A stretch of DNA of 64,000 bases, taken from NCBI RefSeq assembly GCF_022698165.1, contig NZ_JALDAY010000010.1:186001-250000 (forward strand), written 5' to 3'. This DNA comes from Streptomyces cylindrosporus (GTDB lineage: Bacteria > Actinomycetota > Actinomycetes > Streptomycetales > Streptomycetaceae). Below are positions 37,079-45,399 of this stretch, in pieces. Each line of letters starts with the position of its first letter. The stretch's first letter is position 1. The notes under the pieces are model-generated. The model saw only the letters and a program-made list of their open reading frames with translations, was not told where the DNA came from and did no database searches. Made by a program: the position numbers and the translations under genes.

Positions 37079-37477
37079 GTGCAGATCATCGCGAAGAACA
37101 GCCTGCCCACCGTGCAGATCAACGGCGAGGTGGCCGCCCACATCCTCAACGCCAGCGACCATCCCGGCCTCAGCGTCTCGGCGTTCATCGTCGACGTCGC
37201 CACCGACGCCGGACCGCCGCGCCACACCCACCCCTACGAGGAGATCTTCGTCGTCGTCGAGGGGACGGTACGACTGGAGGCGGGCGGCGACACCGTCGAC
37301 GCCACCCCGGACGACATCTGCGTCGTACCGGCCGGGATGCCGCACAAGTTCGCCAACCTCGGCCCCGGACGCGCCCGCATGGTCAACATCCACGCGGCCA
37401 AGGACGTCGTCACCGAGTTCGTCCCGGACGAGTCCGACACCAACGAGTCGTACGCGTACAACCGTCCGGGCAGCTGA
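37079..37477 (+). CDS. Cupin-domain protein
   Basis: 132 residues, single conserved beta-barrel with GPPRHTHPYEEIFVVVEG (metal-binding His/His/Glu, motif 1) and PAGMPHKFANLGPGRARMVNIH (motif 2 His). Small metal-dependent cupins act as dioxygenases, isomerases or cyclases. GTG start with GAGGAG 6 nt before. Eleven nt after the MFS stop. Confidence 0.82.
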   Translation: MQIIAKNSLPTVQINGEVAAHILNASDHPGLSVSAFIVDVATDAGPPRHTHPYEEIFVVVEGTVRLEAGGDTVDATPDDICVVPAGMPHKFANLGPGRARMVNIHAAKDVVTEFVPDESDTNESYAYNRPGS

Positions 37478-37489
37478 GAGGACCCGTAC

Positions 37490-38122
37490 ATGAGGATCGG
37501 CATCCTGGGCAGCGGCGAGATCGGCTCCACGCTGGCCCGGCTGCTCACCGCCGCCGGACACGAGGTCGCCCTCGCCAACCGGCGCGGCCCCGGCTCCCTC
37601 GCCGGGCTCGTCGGCGAACTGGGCGGGCGGGCGCGGGCGGCGAGCGTCGAGGAGGCGATCGCCTTCGGTGACCCGCTCGTCTTCGTGGCCATTCCGTTCG
37701 GGGCGTACGAGACCCTCCCGGCCGGCGCGCTCGCCGGGAAGGTCGTCGTCGACACCACCAACTACACCCCCGGCCGGGACGGGATCTTTCCCGAGCTGGA
37801 GGAGGACCGGACCACGTCCTCCGAGTTGATCGCGGCCCACCTCCCGGACTCCCGGCTGGTGAAGGCCGTCAACACCCTCAACTACAAGTACCTGCTCGAC
37901 CTCGCCCGGCCCGGCGCACCCCGCGAGGAGCGGACCGCGTTGTTCGTGGCGGGCGACGACACCGAGGCCGACGGGACCGTGGCCGCGCTCCTGGAGGAGC
38001 TCGGGTTCGCGGTCGTCCGGACGGGCCCCCTCGGCACGGGCGGGCGCCGGCAGCAGCCGGGCACGCCCGTCTTCAACCGTCCCCTCGACGCCCGTACCGC
38101 ACAGGAGAGGTGGAGCACATGA
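37490..38122 (+). CDS. F420:NADPH oxidoreductase-like (NADP-binding) protein
   Basis: 210 residues. Rossmann motif GILGSGEIGSTLARLLTAAGHEVALANRRGP and VFVAIPFGAY, VVVDTTNYTPGRDG, KAVNTLNYKYL, as in FNO-type F420-dependent NADP reductases and relatives. It would move hydride between NADPH and F420, which suits the LLM oxidoreductase upstream, or reduce a substrate. ATGA overlap with the next gene. Confidence 0.8.
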   Translation: MRIGILGSGEIGSTLARLLTAAGHEVALANRRGPGSLAGLVGELGGRARAASVEEAIAFGDPLVFVAIPFGAYETLPAGALAGKVVVDTTNYTPGRDGIFPELEEDRTTSSELIAAHLPDSRLVKAVNTLNYKYLLDLARPGAPREERTALFVAGDDTEADGTVAALLEELGFAVVRTGPLGTGGRRQQPGTPVFNRPLDARTAQERWST

Positions 38123-38415
38123 CCATCGTCGAGACCATCAGGTTCAAGCTGCGCCCGGAGGTCGGGGACGCCGACTTCCAGGACCGCAACCGGACCATGG
38201 AGAAGGAGTACCTCCAGGCGCGGCCGGGTTTCCTGGCCCGCTCCACCGCCCGCGGCGCCGACGGCGAGTACCTGGTGACCGTCCACTGGGCGACCCCCGA
38301 GGACGCCGAGGCCACCATCGCCGCGTTCTTCGGCGCCCCCGAGACACAGTCCTTCCTCGCCGCCGTCGACCTGGAGACCGTACAGCCGGGCCGCTACGAG
38401 CTGATCGAGAGCTGA
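38119..38415 (+). CDS. Antibiotic biosynthesis monooxygenase (ABM) domain protein
   Basis: 98 residues, ferredoxin-like dimeric alpha/beta barrel (VETIRFKLRPEVGDADFQDRNRTMEKEYLQARPGFLARST, VTVHWATPEDAEATIAAFFG). ABM proteins oxidise aromatic rings without cofactor or serve as heme enzymes. Start at ATG 38119 (overlap with F420-reductase stop), AGGAGAGG 8 nt upstream; an upstream GTG at 38110 is possible. Confidence 0.8.
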   Translation: MTIVETIRFKLRPEVGDADFQDRNRTMEKEYLQARPGFLARSTARGADGEYLVTVHWATPEDAEATIAAFFGAPETQSFLAAVDLETVQPGRYELIES

Positions 38416-38519
38416 GGCGCGCCTCCTCCCGCCGGGCCGGCTCCAGGACTGTGAGGGACCCGGGGCCGGCCCGATCCATCCCCGACCCGCACAATCCCTC
38501 CGCCGAGCCAGCGCGGCCC

Positions 38520-38874
38520 GTCCGCGGCCTGTCCGATCCGTCGGCCAGACCCCGGCGCGGTTCGTCTGCGGCCTGTCCGATCCGTCGGCCGGACTGTCGC
38601 GGTCCGTCCGCAGCCTGCCCGATTCGTCGGCCGGACTCTCGCGGTGGTCCGTCCGCAGCCTGCCGATCCGTCCGCCGGGCCCGCGCGGCCCGTCCCCGGA
38701 CCGCCCGATCCGTCCGCCGGGTCCGCCCGGCCCGTCCCCGGACCGCCCGATCCGTCCGCCGAGCCCGCGCCGCCCGTCCCCGGCCCGTCCGTTCCGTCCG
38801 CCGAGCCCGCGCGGCCCGTCCCCGGACCGCACGATCCGTTCCCCGGACCCGCGCGGCCCGTTCCCGCCCCCGAC
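38520..38874. repeat. 42-bp minisatellite in the gap before the FAD oxidase
   Basis: Five clear 42-bp units start at 38665, 38707, 38749, 38791 and 38833 (type GATCCGTCCGCCGGGCCCGC and 22 more bases). Three more diverged 42-45-bp units precede them from ~38520. The gap 38416-38927 carries no recognised gene; the frame of the FAD oxidase is open through it, as 42 is divisible by three. No transposon end or tRNA found. Confidence 0.85.
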
Positions 38875-38927
38875 CATCCCCTGGACCGTCCCTCCATCCC
38901 CCGGACCGGACGAGAAGTGGTGGAGCC

Positions 38928-40316
38928 ATGGCACCCTCAACGACCACTCCCGCGTCGGCGGCCGCCGTACGCGCCCTGCGCACCACCCTGCGTGGTGGTG
39001 TGCTCGCGGCGGGCGACGCGGCCTACGAGCCGGCCCGGCGCCTGTGGAACGGCGCGGTCGAGGCGCGGCCCGCGGTGATCGTCCGCCCCGCCGACGAGAC
39101 CGACGTGACCTGGGCGGTCCGCATCGCCCGGACCCACGGCCTGCCGCTGTCCGTGCGCGGCGGCGGCCACGACTGGGCGGGCCGGGCCACCGTGGACGGC
39201 GGCCTGGTGATCGACCTCGCCGACCTGCGGCGCGTCACCGTCGACCGGGCGTCCGGCACCGCCGTGGCCCAGGGCGGCGCCCGGGCCGGCGACCTCGTCG
39301 AGGCGACCCGCGCCTTCGGGCTCGCCCCGGTCACCGGCACCGTCAAGGCGGTCGGCTTCGCCGGTCTCGCCCTCGGCGGCGGCTACGGCCTGCTCGCCGG
39401 CAAGTGCGGACTCGCGCTGGACAACCTGGTCTCCGCCCGCGTCGTTCTCGCCGACGGCCGCCCGGTCGTCGCGAGCGCCGACGAGAACGCGGACCTGTTC
39501 TGGGCGCTGCGCGGCGGAGGCGGCAACTTCGGCGTCGTCACCGAACTGCGCGTCCGCCTGCACCCGATCGGCACGGTACTGGCCGGCATGATCCTGCACC
39601 CGCTCGCCCGAGCCGCCTCCGTCCTGCGCGGCTACCGCGACATCATCGCCACCGCCGCCGACGAACTCACCGTCATGACCGGCTTCTTCGGCGGCCCCGA
39701 CGGACAGCCGCTCGTCTATCTGCTGCCGGTCTGGTGCGGGGACATCGCCGAGGGCCGCCGCGTCATCGACCGCTTCGACGCCCTCGGCAAGCCCCTCGCC
39801 GGACGCGTCTGCCCGCAGGAGTACGCGGCCGTCCTCGGCATGTTCGACCAGGTCGTCGTCGACGGCCGGCACAACGAGGTCGCCACCCGCTGGCTGCCCG
39901 AACTCACCGACGAGGCCGTCGAGTCGGTCGTCGACGCGGCCGCCACGGCCACCTCGCCGTACTCCGGCATGTACGTCCACCACTTCCACGGCGCCGCGAG
40001 CCGCGTCCCCGCCGGGGACACCGCCTTCGCGCTGCGCCGCGACCACCTGCTCGTCGAGATCGGCGCCGCCTGGGACCCCGCGGCGCCCGCGGCCCCGCAC
40101 CGCCGCTGGGCGCACCAGGTGTCCGCCGCGTTCGCCGGACACGCCCTGCCCGGCGGCTACCCCAACCTGCTCGGCCCGGAGGAACACCAGCGCGCCACAG
40201 CCGCGTTCGGCCCGGGCGCCGGACGGCTGCTGAAGGTCAAGGAACGCTACGACCCGGACCGCCTCTTCAGCGCGGTGGCGGCGCTCGAACCGACCGACCC
40301 CAACCCAGGAGCCTGA
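38928..40316 (+). CDS. FAD-binding oxidase, BBE/PCMH family
   Basis: 462 residues. PCMH-type FAD domain with VRGGGHDWAG (His that binds FAD covalently), TGTVKAVGFAGLALGGGYGLLAGKCGLALDNL and C-terminal BBE domain (NLLGPEEHQ, YDPDRLF). The Cys of bicovalent BBE enzymes (VCPTVG) reads GTV here, so a single His link is expected. It oxidises alcohols, sugars or tetrahydroaromatics. ATG 38928 follows GGTGGAG; the frame is open into the repeat region upstream, where no domain exists. Six nt gap to the next gene. Confidence 0.88.
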   Translation: MAPSTTTPASAAAVRALRTTLRGGVLAAGDAAYEPARRLWNGAVEARPAVIVRPADETDVTWAVRIARTHGLPLSVRGGGHDWAGRATVDGGLVIDLADLRRVTVDRASGTAVAQGGARAGDLVEATRAFGLAPVTGTVKAVGFAGLALGGGYGLLAGKCGLALDNLVSARVVLADGRPVVASADENADLFWALRGGGGNFGVVTELRVRLHPIGTVLAGMILHPLARAASVLRGYRDIIATAADELTVMTGFFGGPDGQPLVYLLPVWCGDIAEGRRVIDRFDALGKPLAGRVCPQEYAAVLGMFDQVVVDGRHNEVATRWLPELTDEAVESVVDAAATATSPYSGMYVHHFHGAASRVPAGDTAFALRRDHLLVEIGAAWDPAAPAAPHRRWAHQVSAAFAGHALPGGYPNLLGPEEHQRATAAFGPGAGRLLKVKERYDPDRLFSAVAALEPTDPNPGA

Positions 40317-40321
40317 TCACC

Positions 40322-41980
40322 ATGACCGCCACCAACGAAGCGGCCCCCTCCCGGACCGTGCGGGACGCGACCCTCGACGTCCTGCGCGCCCTCGGCCTGA
40401 CGACCGTGTTCAGCAACCCCAGCCACACCGAGATGAAGCTGTTCGAGTACTGGCCCGAGGACGAGTTCCGCTTCGTCATGGGCCTGCAGGAGGCCGCCGT
40501 CGTCGGCATGGCCGACGGCTACGCCCAGGGCACCGGCGAACCCGCCCTCGTCCTCATCAACGGCGGCCCCGGCCTCGGCAACGCCATGGGCAGCGTCTAC
40601 ACCGCGGCCGCCGCCAACACCCCGATGGTCATCCTCGGCGGCCAGCAGGCCCGCAAGATGCTGCTCGGCGACCCCTTCCTGGTCGCCAAGGACGCCACCC
40701 AGCTGCCCAGGCCGTACATCAAGTGGGCCGGCGAACCCGGCCGCCCGCAGGACGTGCCCGCGCTGATCGCCCAGGCCTACCAGATCGCCAAACAGGCCCC
40801 GCAGGGCCCGGTGTTCGTCGCCGTCCCCGAGGACGACTGGGTCCGCCCGGCCGACCCGGAGCCGGTGCGCATAGCCCAGGTCGAGAGCGCCGTCGTACCG
40901 GACCCGGCGGTCCTGGCGCGGATCGCGGCGGCCCTGGACGGCGCCGAGCGGCCCGGCCTGGTGGCCGGCGGACCGGTGGACGCCCAGGGCGCGCGCGGCG
41001 ACCTGATCGCGCTCGCCGAGAAGCTCAACGCCCGTGTGTGGGGCGCCCCCGTGTGGAACCGCGGCGCCTTCCCGGAGGACCACCCGCTCTTCGCCGGAGT
41101 CCTGCCGCCCATCCCGGAGCTGGTCAACGAGCGGCTCGCCGCCCAGCACGACGTGGTCGTCGTCCTCGGCGGCCCCGCGTTCACCCTGTTCACCGCCTGG
41201 GACCTGTTCTCCACCGCGCCCGCCGACCTGGACCGCACCCCGCGGCCCCAACTCACCCCGGACGTACGGTTCCTGCACGTCACCGACAATCCGCAGGCGG
41301 CCGCCGCGACGCTCGCCGACCAGAGCTTCGTCGCCCCGCCCGGCGCGGTCGTCAAGGGACTCGTCCCGCTGGTCTCCGAGCGCGAGCGCACCGAACTCGC
41401 CCCCGTCCGCGAGCCGGTGGCGGTCCCCGAACCCTCGACCCCGCTGACCCAGGCGTACCTCTTCCACGTCCTGTCGCAGGAACTCCCCGCCGACGCCCAG
41501 CTGTTCGAGGAACTGCCCATCGCCCGCGCCGACTTCCACGAGCAGATCCCGCTCGGCGCGGACAACGGCTACTTCGCCACCGCCAGCGGCGCCCTCGGCT
41601 TCCCCTTCGCCGGCGCCGTCGGCTACGCCCTCGCACACCCGGAGAAGCGGGCCGTGGTGGTCGTCGGCGAGGGCTCGGCCCAGTACACCCTGCACGCCCT
41701 GTGGACCGCGGCCCAGCACCAGCTGCCGGTCACCTTCGTCATCCCCGACAACTCCGGCTACCTGTCCCTCAAGTACTACCTCCAGGACCAGAAGTCCTGG
41801 CAGAAGGGCTGGGACCTCAGCGGCGTCGACATGGCCCAGCTGGCCCGAGGCTTCGGCGTGCGCGGCGAACGCGTCGAGAGCCCCGAGGGCCTGCGCGAGG
41901 CCCTGCGCACCGCCCTGACGGCCGACGGACCGGTCCTGCTGGACGTCGTGGTCGCCGACCCGGGCCTCTTCCGTCTCTGA
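40322..41980 (+). CDS. ThDP-dependent enzyme, benzoylformate-decarboxylase-like
   Basis: 552 residues. Three ThDP domains; activating E57 in MGLQEAAVVGMADGYAQ, GPQGPVFVAVPEDDW, and the pyrophosphate/Mg motif G449-E450-G451-SAQYTLHALWTAA ... IPDNSGY. The usual GDG Asp is Glu, and NN is DN, both deviations at the metal site. MdlC-type sequence signature in the N-terminus (NPSHTEMKLF). Family reactions are 2-oxoacid decarboxylation, carboligation or acyl transfer. Followed by a strong terminator, then the first DJ-1 gene. A hypothesis is that it forms or cleaves a 2-oxo-acid intermediate. Confidence 0.85.
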   Translation: MTATNEAAPSRTVRDATLDVLRALGLTTVFSNPSHTEMKLFEYWPEDEFRFVMGLQEAAVVGMADGYAQGTGEPALVLINGGPGLGNAMGSVYTAAAANTPMVILGGQQARKMLLGDPFLVAKDATQLPRPYIKWAGEPGRPQDVPALIAQAYQIAKQAPQGPVFVAVPEDDWVRPADPEPVRIAQVESAVVPDPAVLARIAAALDGAERPGLVAGGPVDAQGARGDLIALAEKLNARVWGAPVWNRGAFPEDHPLFAGVLPPIPELVNERLAAQHDVVVVLGGPAFTLFTAWDLFSTAPADLDRTPRPQLTPDVRFLHVTDNPQAAAATLADQSFVAPPGAVVKGLVPLVSERERTELAPVREPVAVPEPSTPLTQAYLFHVLSQELPADAQLFEELPIARADFHEQIPLGADNGYFATASGALGFPFAGAVGYALAHPEKRAVVVVGEGSAQYTLHALWTAAQHQLPVTFVIPDNSGYLSLKYYLQDQKSWQKGWDLSGVDMAQLARGFGVRGERVESPEGLREALRTALTADGPVLLDVVVADPGLFRL

Positions 41981-42000
41981 CGCCCGCGACGCGACACCGG

Positions 42001-42025
42001 ACGCCCTCCGCCCAGCGGGGGGCGT
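42001..42025 (+). terminator. Intrinsic terminator after the first ThDP gene
   Basis: ACGCCCTCCGC and GCGGGGGGCGT form an 11-bp stem with one T-G pair and a CCA loop, followed by CTTCGTT. Ends the operon that begins at 32843. Confidence 0.75.
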
Positions 42026-42201
42026 CTTCGTTGCGCATGGGACAACAGCCCAGTCCAAGGCTCGATTTGCCGTAGTGCGGTCTGCCACTTGGGGATGTGC
42101 GGCACCCGGCGCCCTCCCGTCTGGTACCGGCCGAAGCCCGAAAACTAGACATGAGTTCGGCGGTTCACGCGTACGAACCGACGCCGACCGAGAGGAACCC
42201 C

Positions 42202-43038
42202 ATGAGCAGGCGCATCCTCGTCGTCCTGTCCGAGTACGGCTACTGGGGCGAGGAACTCATCGGCCCCCTGGAGACCTTCGACAAGGCGGGCTACCACATC
42301 ACCTTCGCCACCCCGACCGGCAAGCGGCCGGTGGCGCTGCCCCCGAGCATGGACCCCGACTACGTCGACCCGCCGCTGGGCCGCTCCGTCACCACGCCCG
42401 AGATGGCCGCGAAGGTCAAGGCCGTGGAGGCCTCCGACCGCCTCGACAACCCGCTCGACCTCTCCTCCTGGCTCCCGGACCGGCCCTACCGCTCCAAGCC
42501 GTACTTCCTGCGCGACTGGGAGGCCTACAACACCCGCCTGGAGAAGGTCCGCGACCAGATCGCCGACCGCTACGACGCCCTCCTGGTCGTCGGTGGCAGC
42601 GGCCCGATCGTCGACCTCGCCAACAACTGGCGCGTCCACGACCTGATCCTCGCCTTCCACGCCCTCGACCGCCCGATCGCCGCCGAGTGCTACGGCGTGG
42701 CCTGTCTGGCCTTCGCCCGCGACCAGGAGGACCGCGAGAGCATCATCCGCGGCAAGCACGTCACCGGTCACTGCATCGAGTACGACTACCTCGACGGCAC
42801 CGGCTTCGTCGGCACCGACTTCAACATGGGCCCGCCGCCGTACCCGCTGGAGTACATCCTGCGCGACGCGACCGCACCCGGCGGCGCCTACCACGGCAAC
42901 TTCGGCAAGACCACCTCGGTCATCGTCGACTACCCCTTCATCACCGGGCGTTCGACCCCCGACTCCTACCTCACCGGCCAGAAGACGGTCGAGGTCCTCG
43001 ACCAGGGCCTGCGCCAGTGGGGCTTCAAGTCCGCCTAG
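42202..43038 (+). CDS. DJ-1/PfpI-superfamily protein (278 residues)
   Basis: Class I amidotransferase-like/DJ-1 fold: RRILVVLSEYGYWGEELIGPLETFDKAGY, nucleophile elbow A-E-C163-Y-G, and LVVGGSGPIVDLA. The class includes glyoxalase III, chaperone Hsp31 and protease-like enzymes. It has an insert (DYVDPPLGRSVTTPEM) not in small DJ-1s, like Hsp31-type. The ATG at 42202 follows AGGAA. A 220-bp gap behind the terminator holds no clear promoter, though AACTAGACA at ~42143 may be a -10 element. Confidence 0.82.
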   Translation: MSRRILVVLSEYGYWGEELIGPLETFDKAGYHITFATPTGKRPVALPPSMDPDYVDPPLGRSVTTPEMAAKVKAVEASDRLDNPLDLSSWLPDRPYRSKPYFLRDWEAYNTRLEKVRDQIADRYDALLVVGGSGPIVDLANNWRVHDLILAFHALDRPIAAECYGVACLAFARDQEDRESIIRGKHVTGHCIEYDYLDGTGFVGTDFNMGPPPYPLEYILRDATAPGGAYHGNFGKTTSVIVDYPFITGRSTPDSYLTGQKTVEVLDQGLRQWGFKSA

Positions 43039-43067
43039 CCGACAGCCGTTCACGAGGAGGCAGACCC

Positions 43068-44750
43068 ATGGACAGCAGGCCGGCCCGGGCGGCGTTCCTG
43101 GAGCAGCTGGTGGCCGAAGGGGTGCCGTACATGTTCGGCAACCCCGGCACGGTCGAGCAGGGCTTCCTGGACGAACTGCGCCACTTCCCGGCGATCGAGT
43201 ACGTGCTCACCCTGCAGGAGTCCGTCGCCGTCGGCATGGCGGACGGCCATGCCCGCGCCACCCGCCGCCCGGCGGTCGTCCAGCTGCACTCCGGCGTGGG
43301 CCTCGGCAACGGCATCGGCATGCTCTACCAGGCCAAACGCGGCCACGCCCCGCTCGTGGTGGTGGCCGGCGAGGCCGGCCTGCGCTACGAGGCCATGGAG
43401 GCCCAGATGGCCGCCGACCTGGTCGCCATGGCCGAACCGGTGACCAAGTGGGCGACCCGCGTGGTCGATCCCGACTCCACGCTCAGGGTGCTGCGCCGCG
43501 CCTTCAAGGTGGCCGGCACCCCGCCGTACGGGCCGGTCCTCGTCGTCCTCCCCGCCGACGTGATGGACCGGCCCACGAGCGAGGAGGCGGTGCCGGTGAC
43601 CTATCCCGACACCGCCTCCGCGCCAGACGCCGGGTCGCTGGAGCGTGCGGCCGAGCTGCTGGCCGACGCGCGCAGGCCGATCGTGATCGCGGGCGACGGG
43701 ATCCACTTCGCGGGCGCCCAGGCCGAGTTGGGCCGGCTGGCGGAGGTGTGGGGCGCCGAGGTGTGGGGCGCGGACTGGGCCGAGGCCAACCTCTCGGACC
43801 GACACCCCGCCTACGCGGGCCAGTTGGGCCACATGTTCGGCGAGAGCAGCCGCCGTATCACCGAGGCGGCCGACGCCGTCCTGCTCTGCGGCACCTACGC
43901 GCTGCCCGAGGTCTTCCCGGCCCTGTACGGCGTCTTCGGCGCGGGCGTGCCGGTGGTCCACATCGATCTCGACACGGACGCCATCGCCAAGAACTTCCCG
44001 GTCGACCTCGGTCTGGTGGCCGACCCGAAGCGGTCCCTCGCGCTGCTCGCCGACGCCATCGAGGCACGGATGAGCCGTGCGGAGCGTACGGCCGCCGCGG
44101 ACCGGCTGCGCCGGGGCGCCGCCGAACGCGCCGAGGCCCGGACGGCCGCCGCCCGCACCGCCCGTGAGCGGGCCGCGGCCCAGGAGCTGCCGCACATTGC
44201 CTTCGCCGAGGAACTCGCCGCCCAACTCCCGGACGACGTCGTCCTGTTCGACGAGTCCCTCACCGCGTCCCCGGACCTCTTCGGCCCCCTCCCCGCCGCC
44301 GAGCCCGGCCGCTGGCACCAGACCCGCGGCGGCTCCCTGGGCGTCGGCATCCCGGGCGCGCTGGGCGCCCAACTGGCCCGTCCGGACAGCACGGTCGTCG
44401 GCTTCACCGGCGACGGCGGCAGCCTCTACACCTTCCAGGCCCTGTGGACGGCGGCCCGGTACGACATCGGCGCCAAGCTCGTCGTCTGCAACAACAGCGG
44501 CTACAAGCTGCTGGAGCTCAACATCGGCCAGTACTGGGGCGAGCAGGGCATCGCCGCGCACGAGTACCCGGAGATCTTCGACCTCTCCCGGCCGGCCGTC
44601 GACTTCGTCGCCCTGTCGAGGTCGCTGGGCGTGCCCGCGCTGCGCGTGGAGAAGCCGGGCCAGGTGCGCGCGGCCGTCGCCGAGGCGCTCGCGCACCGCG
44701 GCCCGTTCCTGATCGACCTGGTGACCGAGCGGCGGGGGAGGGGACGGTAG
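43068..44750 (+). CDS. ThDP-dependent enzyme, acetolactate-synthase/decarboxylase family, second
   Basis: 560 residues. FGNPGTVEQGFLDELRHFPAIEYVLTLQESVAVGMADGHA (activating Glu), GPVLVVLPADVMDRP and the canonical G448-D449-G450-GSLYTFQALWTAA ... CNNSGYKLL metal/ThDP motif. Unlike its neighbour its active site looks intact. GAGGAGG 7 nt before ATG 43068. Paired with a DJ-1 gene downstream, as is the first ThDP enzyme. The pair of pairs suggests two successive 2-oxo-acid steps. Confidence 0.87.
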   Translation: MDSRPARAAFLEQLVAEGVPYMFGNPGTVEQGFLDELRHFPAIEYVLTLQESVAVGMADGHARATRRPAVVQLHSGVGLGNGIGMLYQAKRGHAPLVVVAGEAGLRYEAMEAQMAADLVAMAEPVTKWATRVVDPDSTLRVLRRAFKVAGTPPYGPVLVVLPADVMDRPTSEEAVPVTYPDTASAPDAGSLERAAELLADARRPIVIAGDGIHFAGAQAELGRLAEVWGAEVWGADWAEANLSDRHPAYAGQLGHMFGESSRRITEAADAVLLCGTYALPEVFPALYGVFGAGVPVVHIDLDTDAIAKNFPVDLGLVADPKRSLALLADAIEARMSRAERTAAADRLRRGAAERAEARTAAARTARERAAAQELPHIAFAEELAAQLPDDVVLFDESLTASPDLFGPLPAAEPGRWHQTRGGSLGVGIPGALGAQLARPDSTVVGFTGDGGSLYTFQALWTAARYDIGAKLVVCNNSGYKLLELNIGQYWGEQGIAAHEYPEIFDLSRPAVDFVALSRSLGVPALRVEKPGQVRAAVAEALAHRGPFLIDLVTERRGRGR

Positions 44751-44752
44751 CG

Positions 44753-45340
44753 GTGCGACTGACGGGTCACAAGATCGCCGTACTGATGGAGAGCGACTTC
44801 TACGAACCCGAGATCCTCTACTACCGCCACCGCTTCCCGGAGGAGGGCGCCGAGGTGCACTTCCTGTCCCGGCTGTGGGGCCAGGAGGAGATGACCTTCC
44901 AGGGGCACGAGCACCGCATGCCGTTCACGGTCACCGAGTCCTTCGAGGACGTCGACGAGTTCGCGCTCAAGGAGTTCAGCGCGGTCATCGTCCCCTCCGG
45001 CATGGTCGCCGACCGCCTGCGTTACACCGAGGACCCCGCCCGACTCCCGCCCGCCGCCCGCTTCCTGCGCCGCGCCTTCGCCGACCCGGCCATCCTCAAG
45101 GGCGTCATCTGCCACGGCATGTGGCTCGCGGCGCCGGTCGCCGGGCTGGTCCGCGGCCGGCGTGCCGTGGTCCACAACAACCTGCTGGGCGACCTGCGCA
45201 ACATGGGCGGCGAGTACGTCGACCAGGACGTGGTCGTCGACGACGACCTGGTCACCGCCCGCACCGGCGAGCACTGCCACCTCTTCGCCCGCACCATCAT
45301 CGACCTGCTCGCCGGCCGTCCCAGAGGCACGGTGGGCTGA
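44753..45340 (+). CDS. DJ-1/PfpI-family protein (195 residues)
   Basis: Small DJ-1 fold: KIAVLMESDFYEPEILYYRHRFPEEGAEVHFLSR, PSGMVADRLRY, and nucleophile C120-H121-G122 in GVICHGMWLAAPV. Family members act on glyoxals, 2-oxoaldehydes or as deglycases. GTG start two nt after the ThDP stop. It ends before a hairpin shared with the convergent XRE gene. Confidence 0.82.
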   Translation: MRLTGHKIAVLMESDFYEPEILYYRHRFPEEGAEVHFLSRLWGQEEMTFQGHEHRMPFTVTESFEDVDEFALKEFSAVIVPSGMVADRLRYTEDPARLPPAARFLRRAFADPAILKGVICHGMWLAAPVAGLVRGRRAVVHNNLLGDLRNMGGEYVDQDVVVDDDLVTARTGEHCHLFARTIIDLLAGRPRGTVG

Positions 45341-45359
45341 TGAGGAGTCACGGGGGAAG

Positions 45360-45387
45360 GGACCGGGCCGGCCGAGCCGCCCGGTCC
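45360..45387. terminator. Hairpin between convergent genes
   Basis: GGACCGGGC (45360-45368) pairs perfectly with GCCCGGTCC (45379-45387), loop 10 nt. No T-run. It lies between the converging DJ-1 and XRE genes and could serve both strands. Confidence 0.6.
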
Positions 45388-45399
45388 GCACCGGCCGGA

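Noticed and set aside
38665..38874. CRISPR array
   Set aside because: Direct 42-bp repeats without spacers; a minisatellite.
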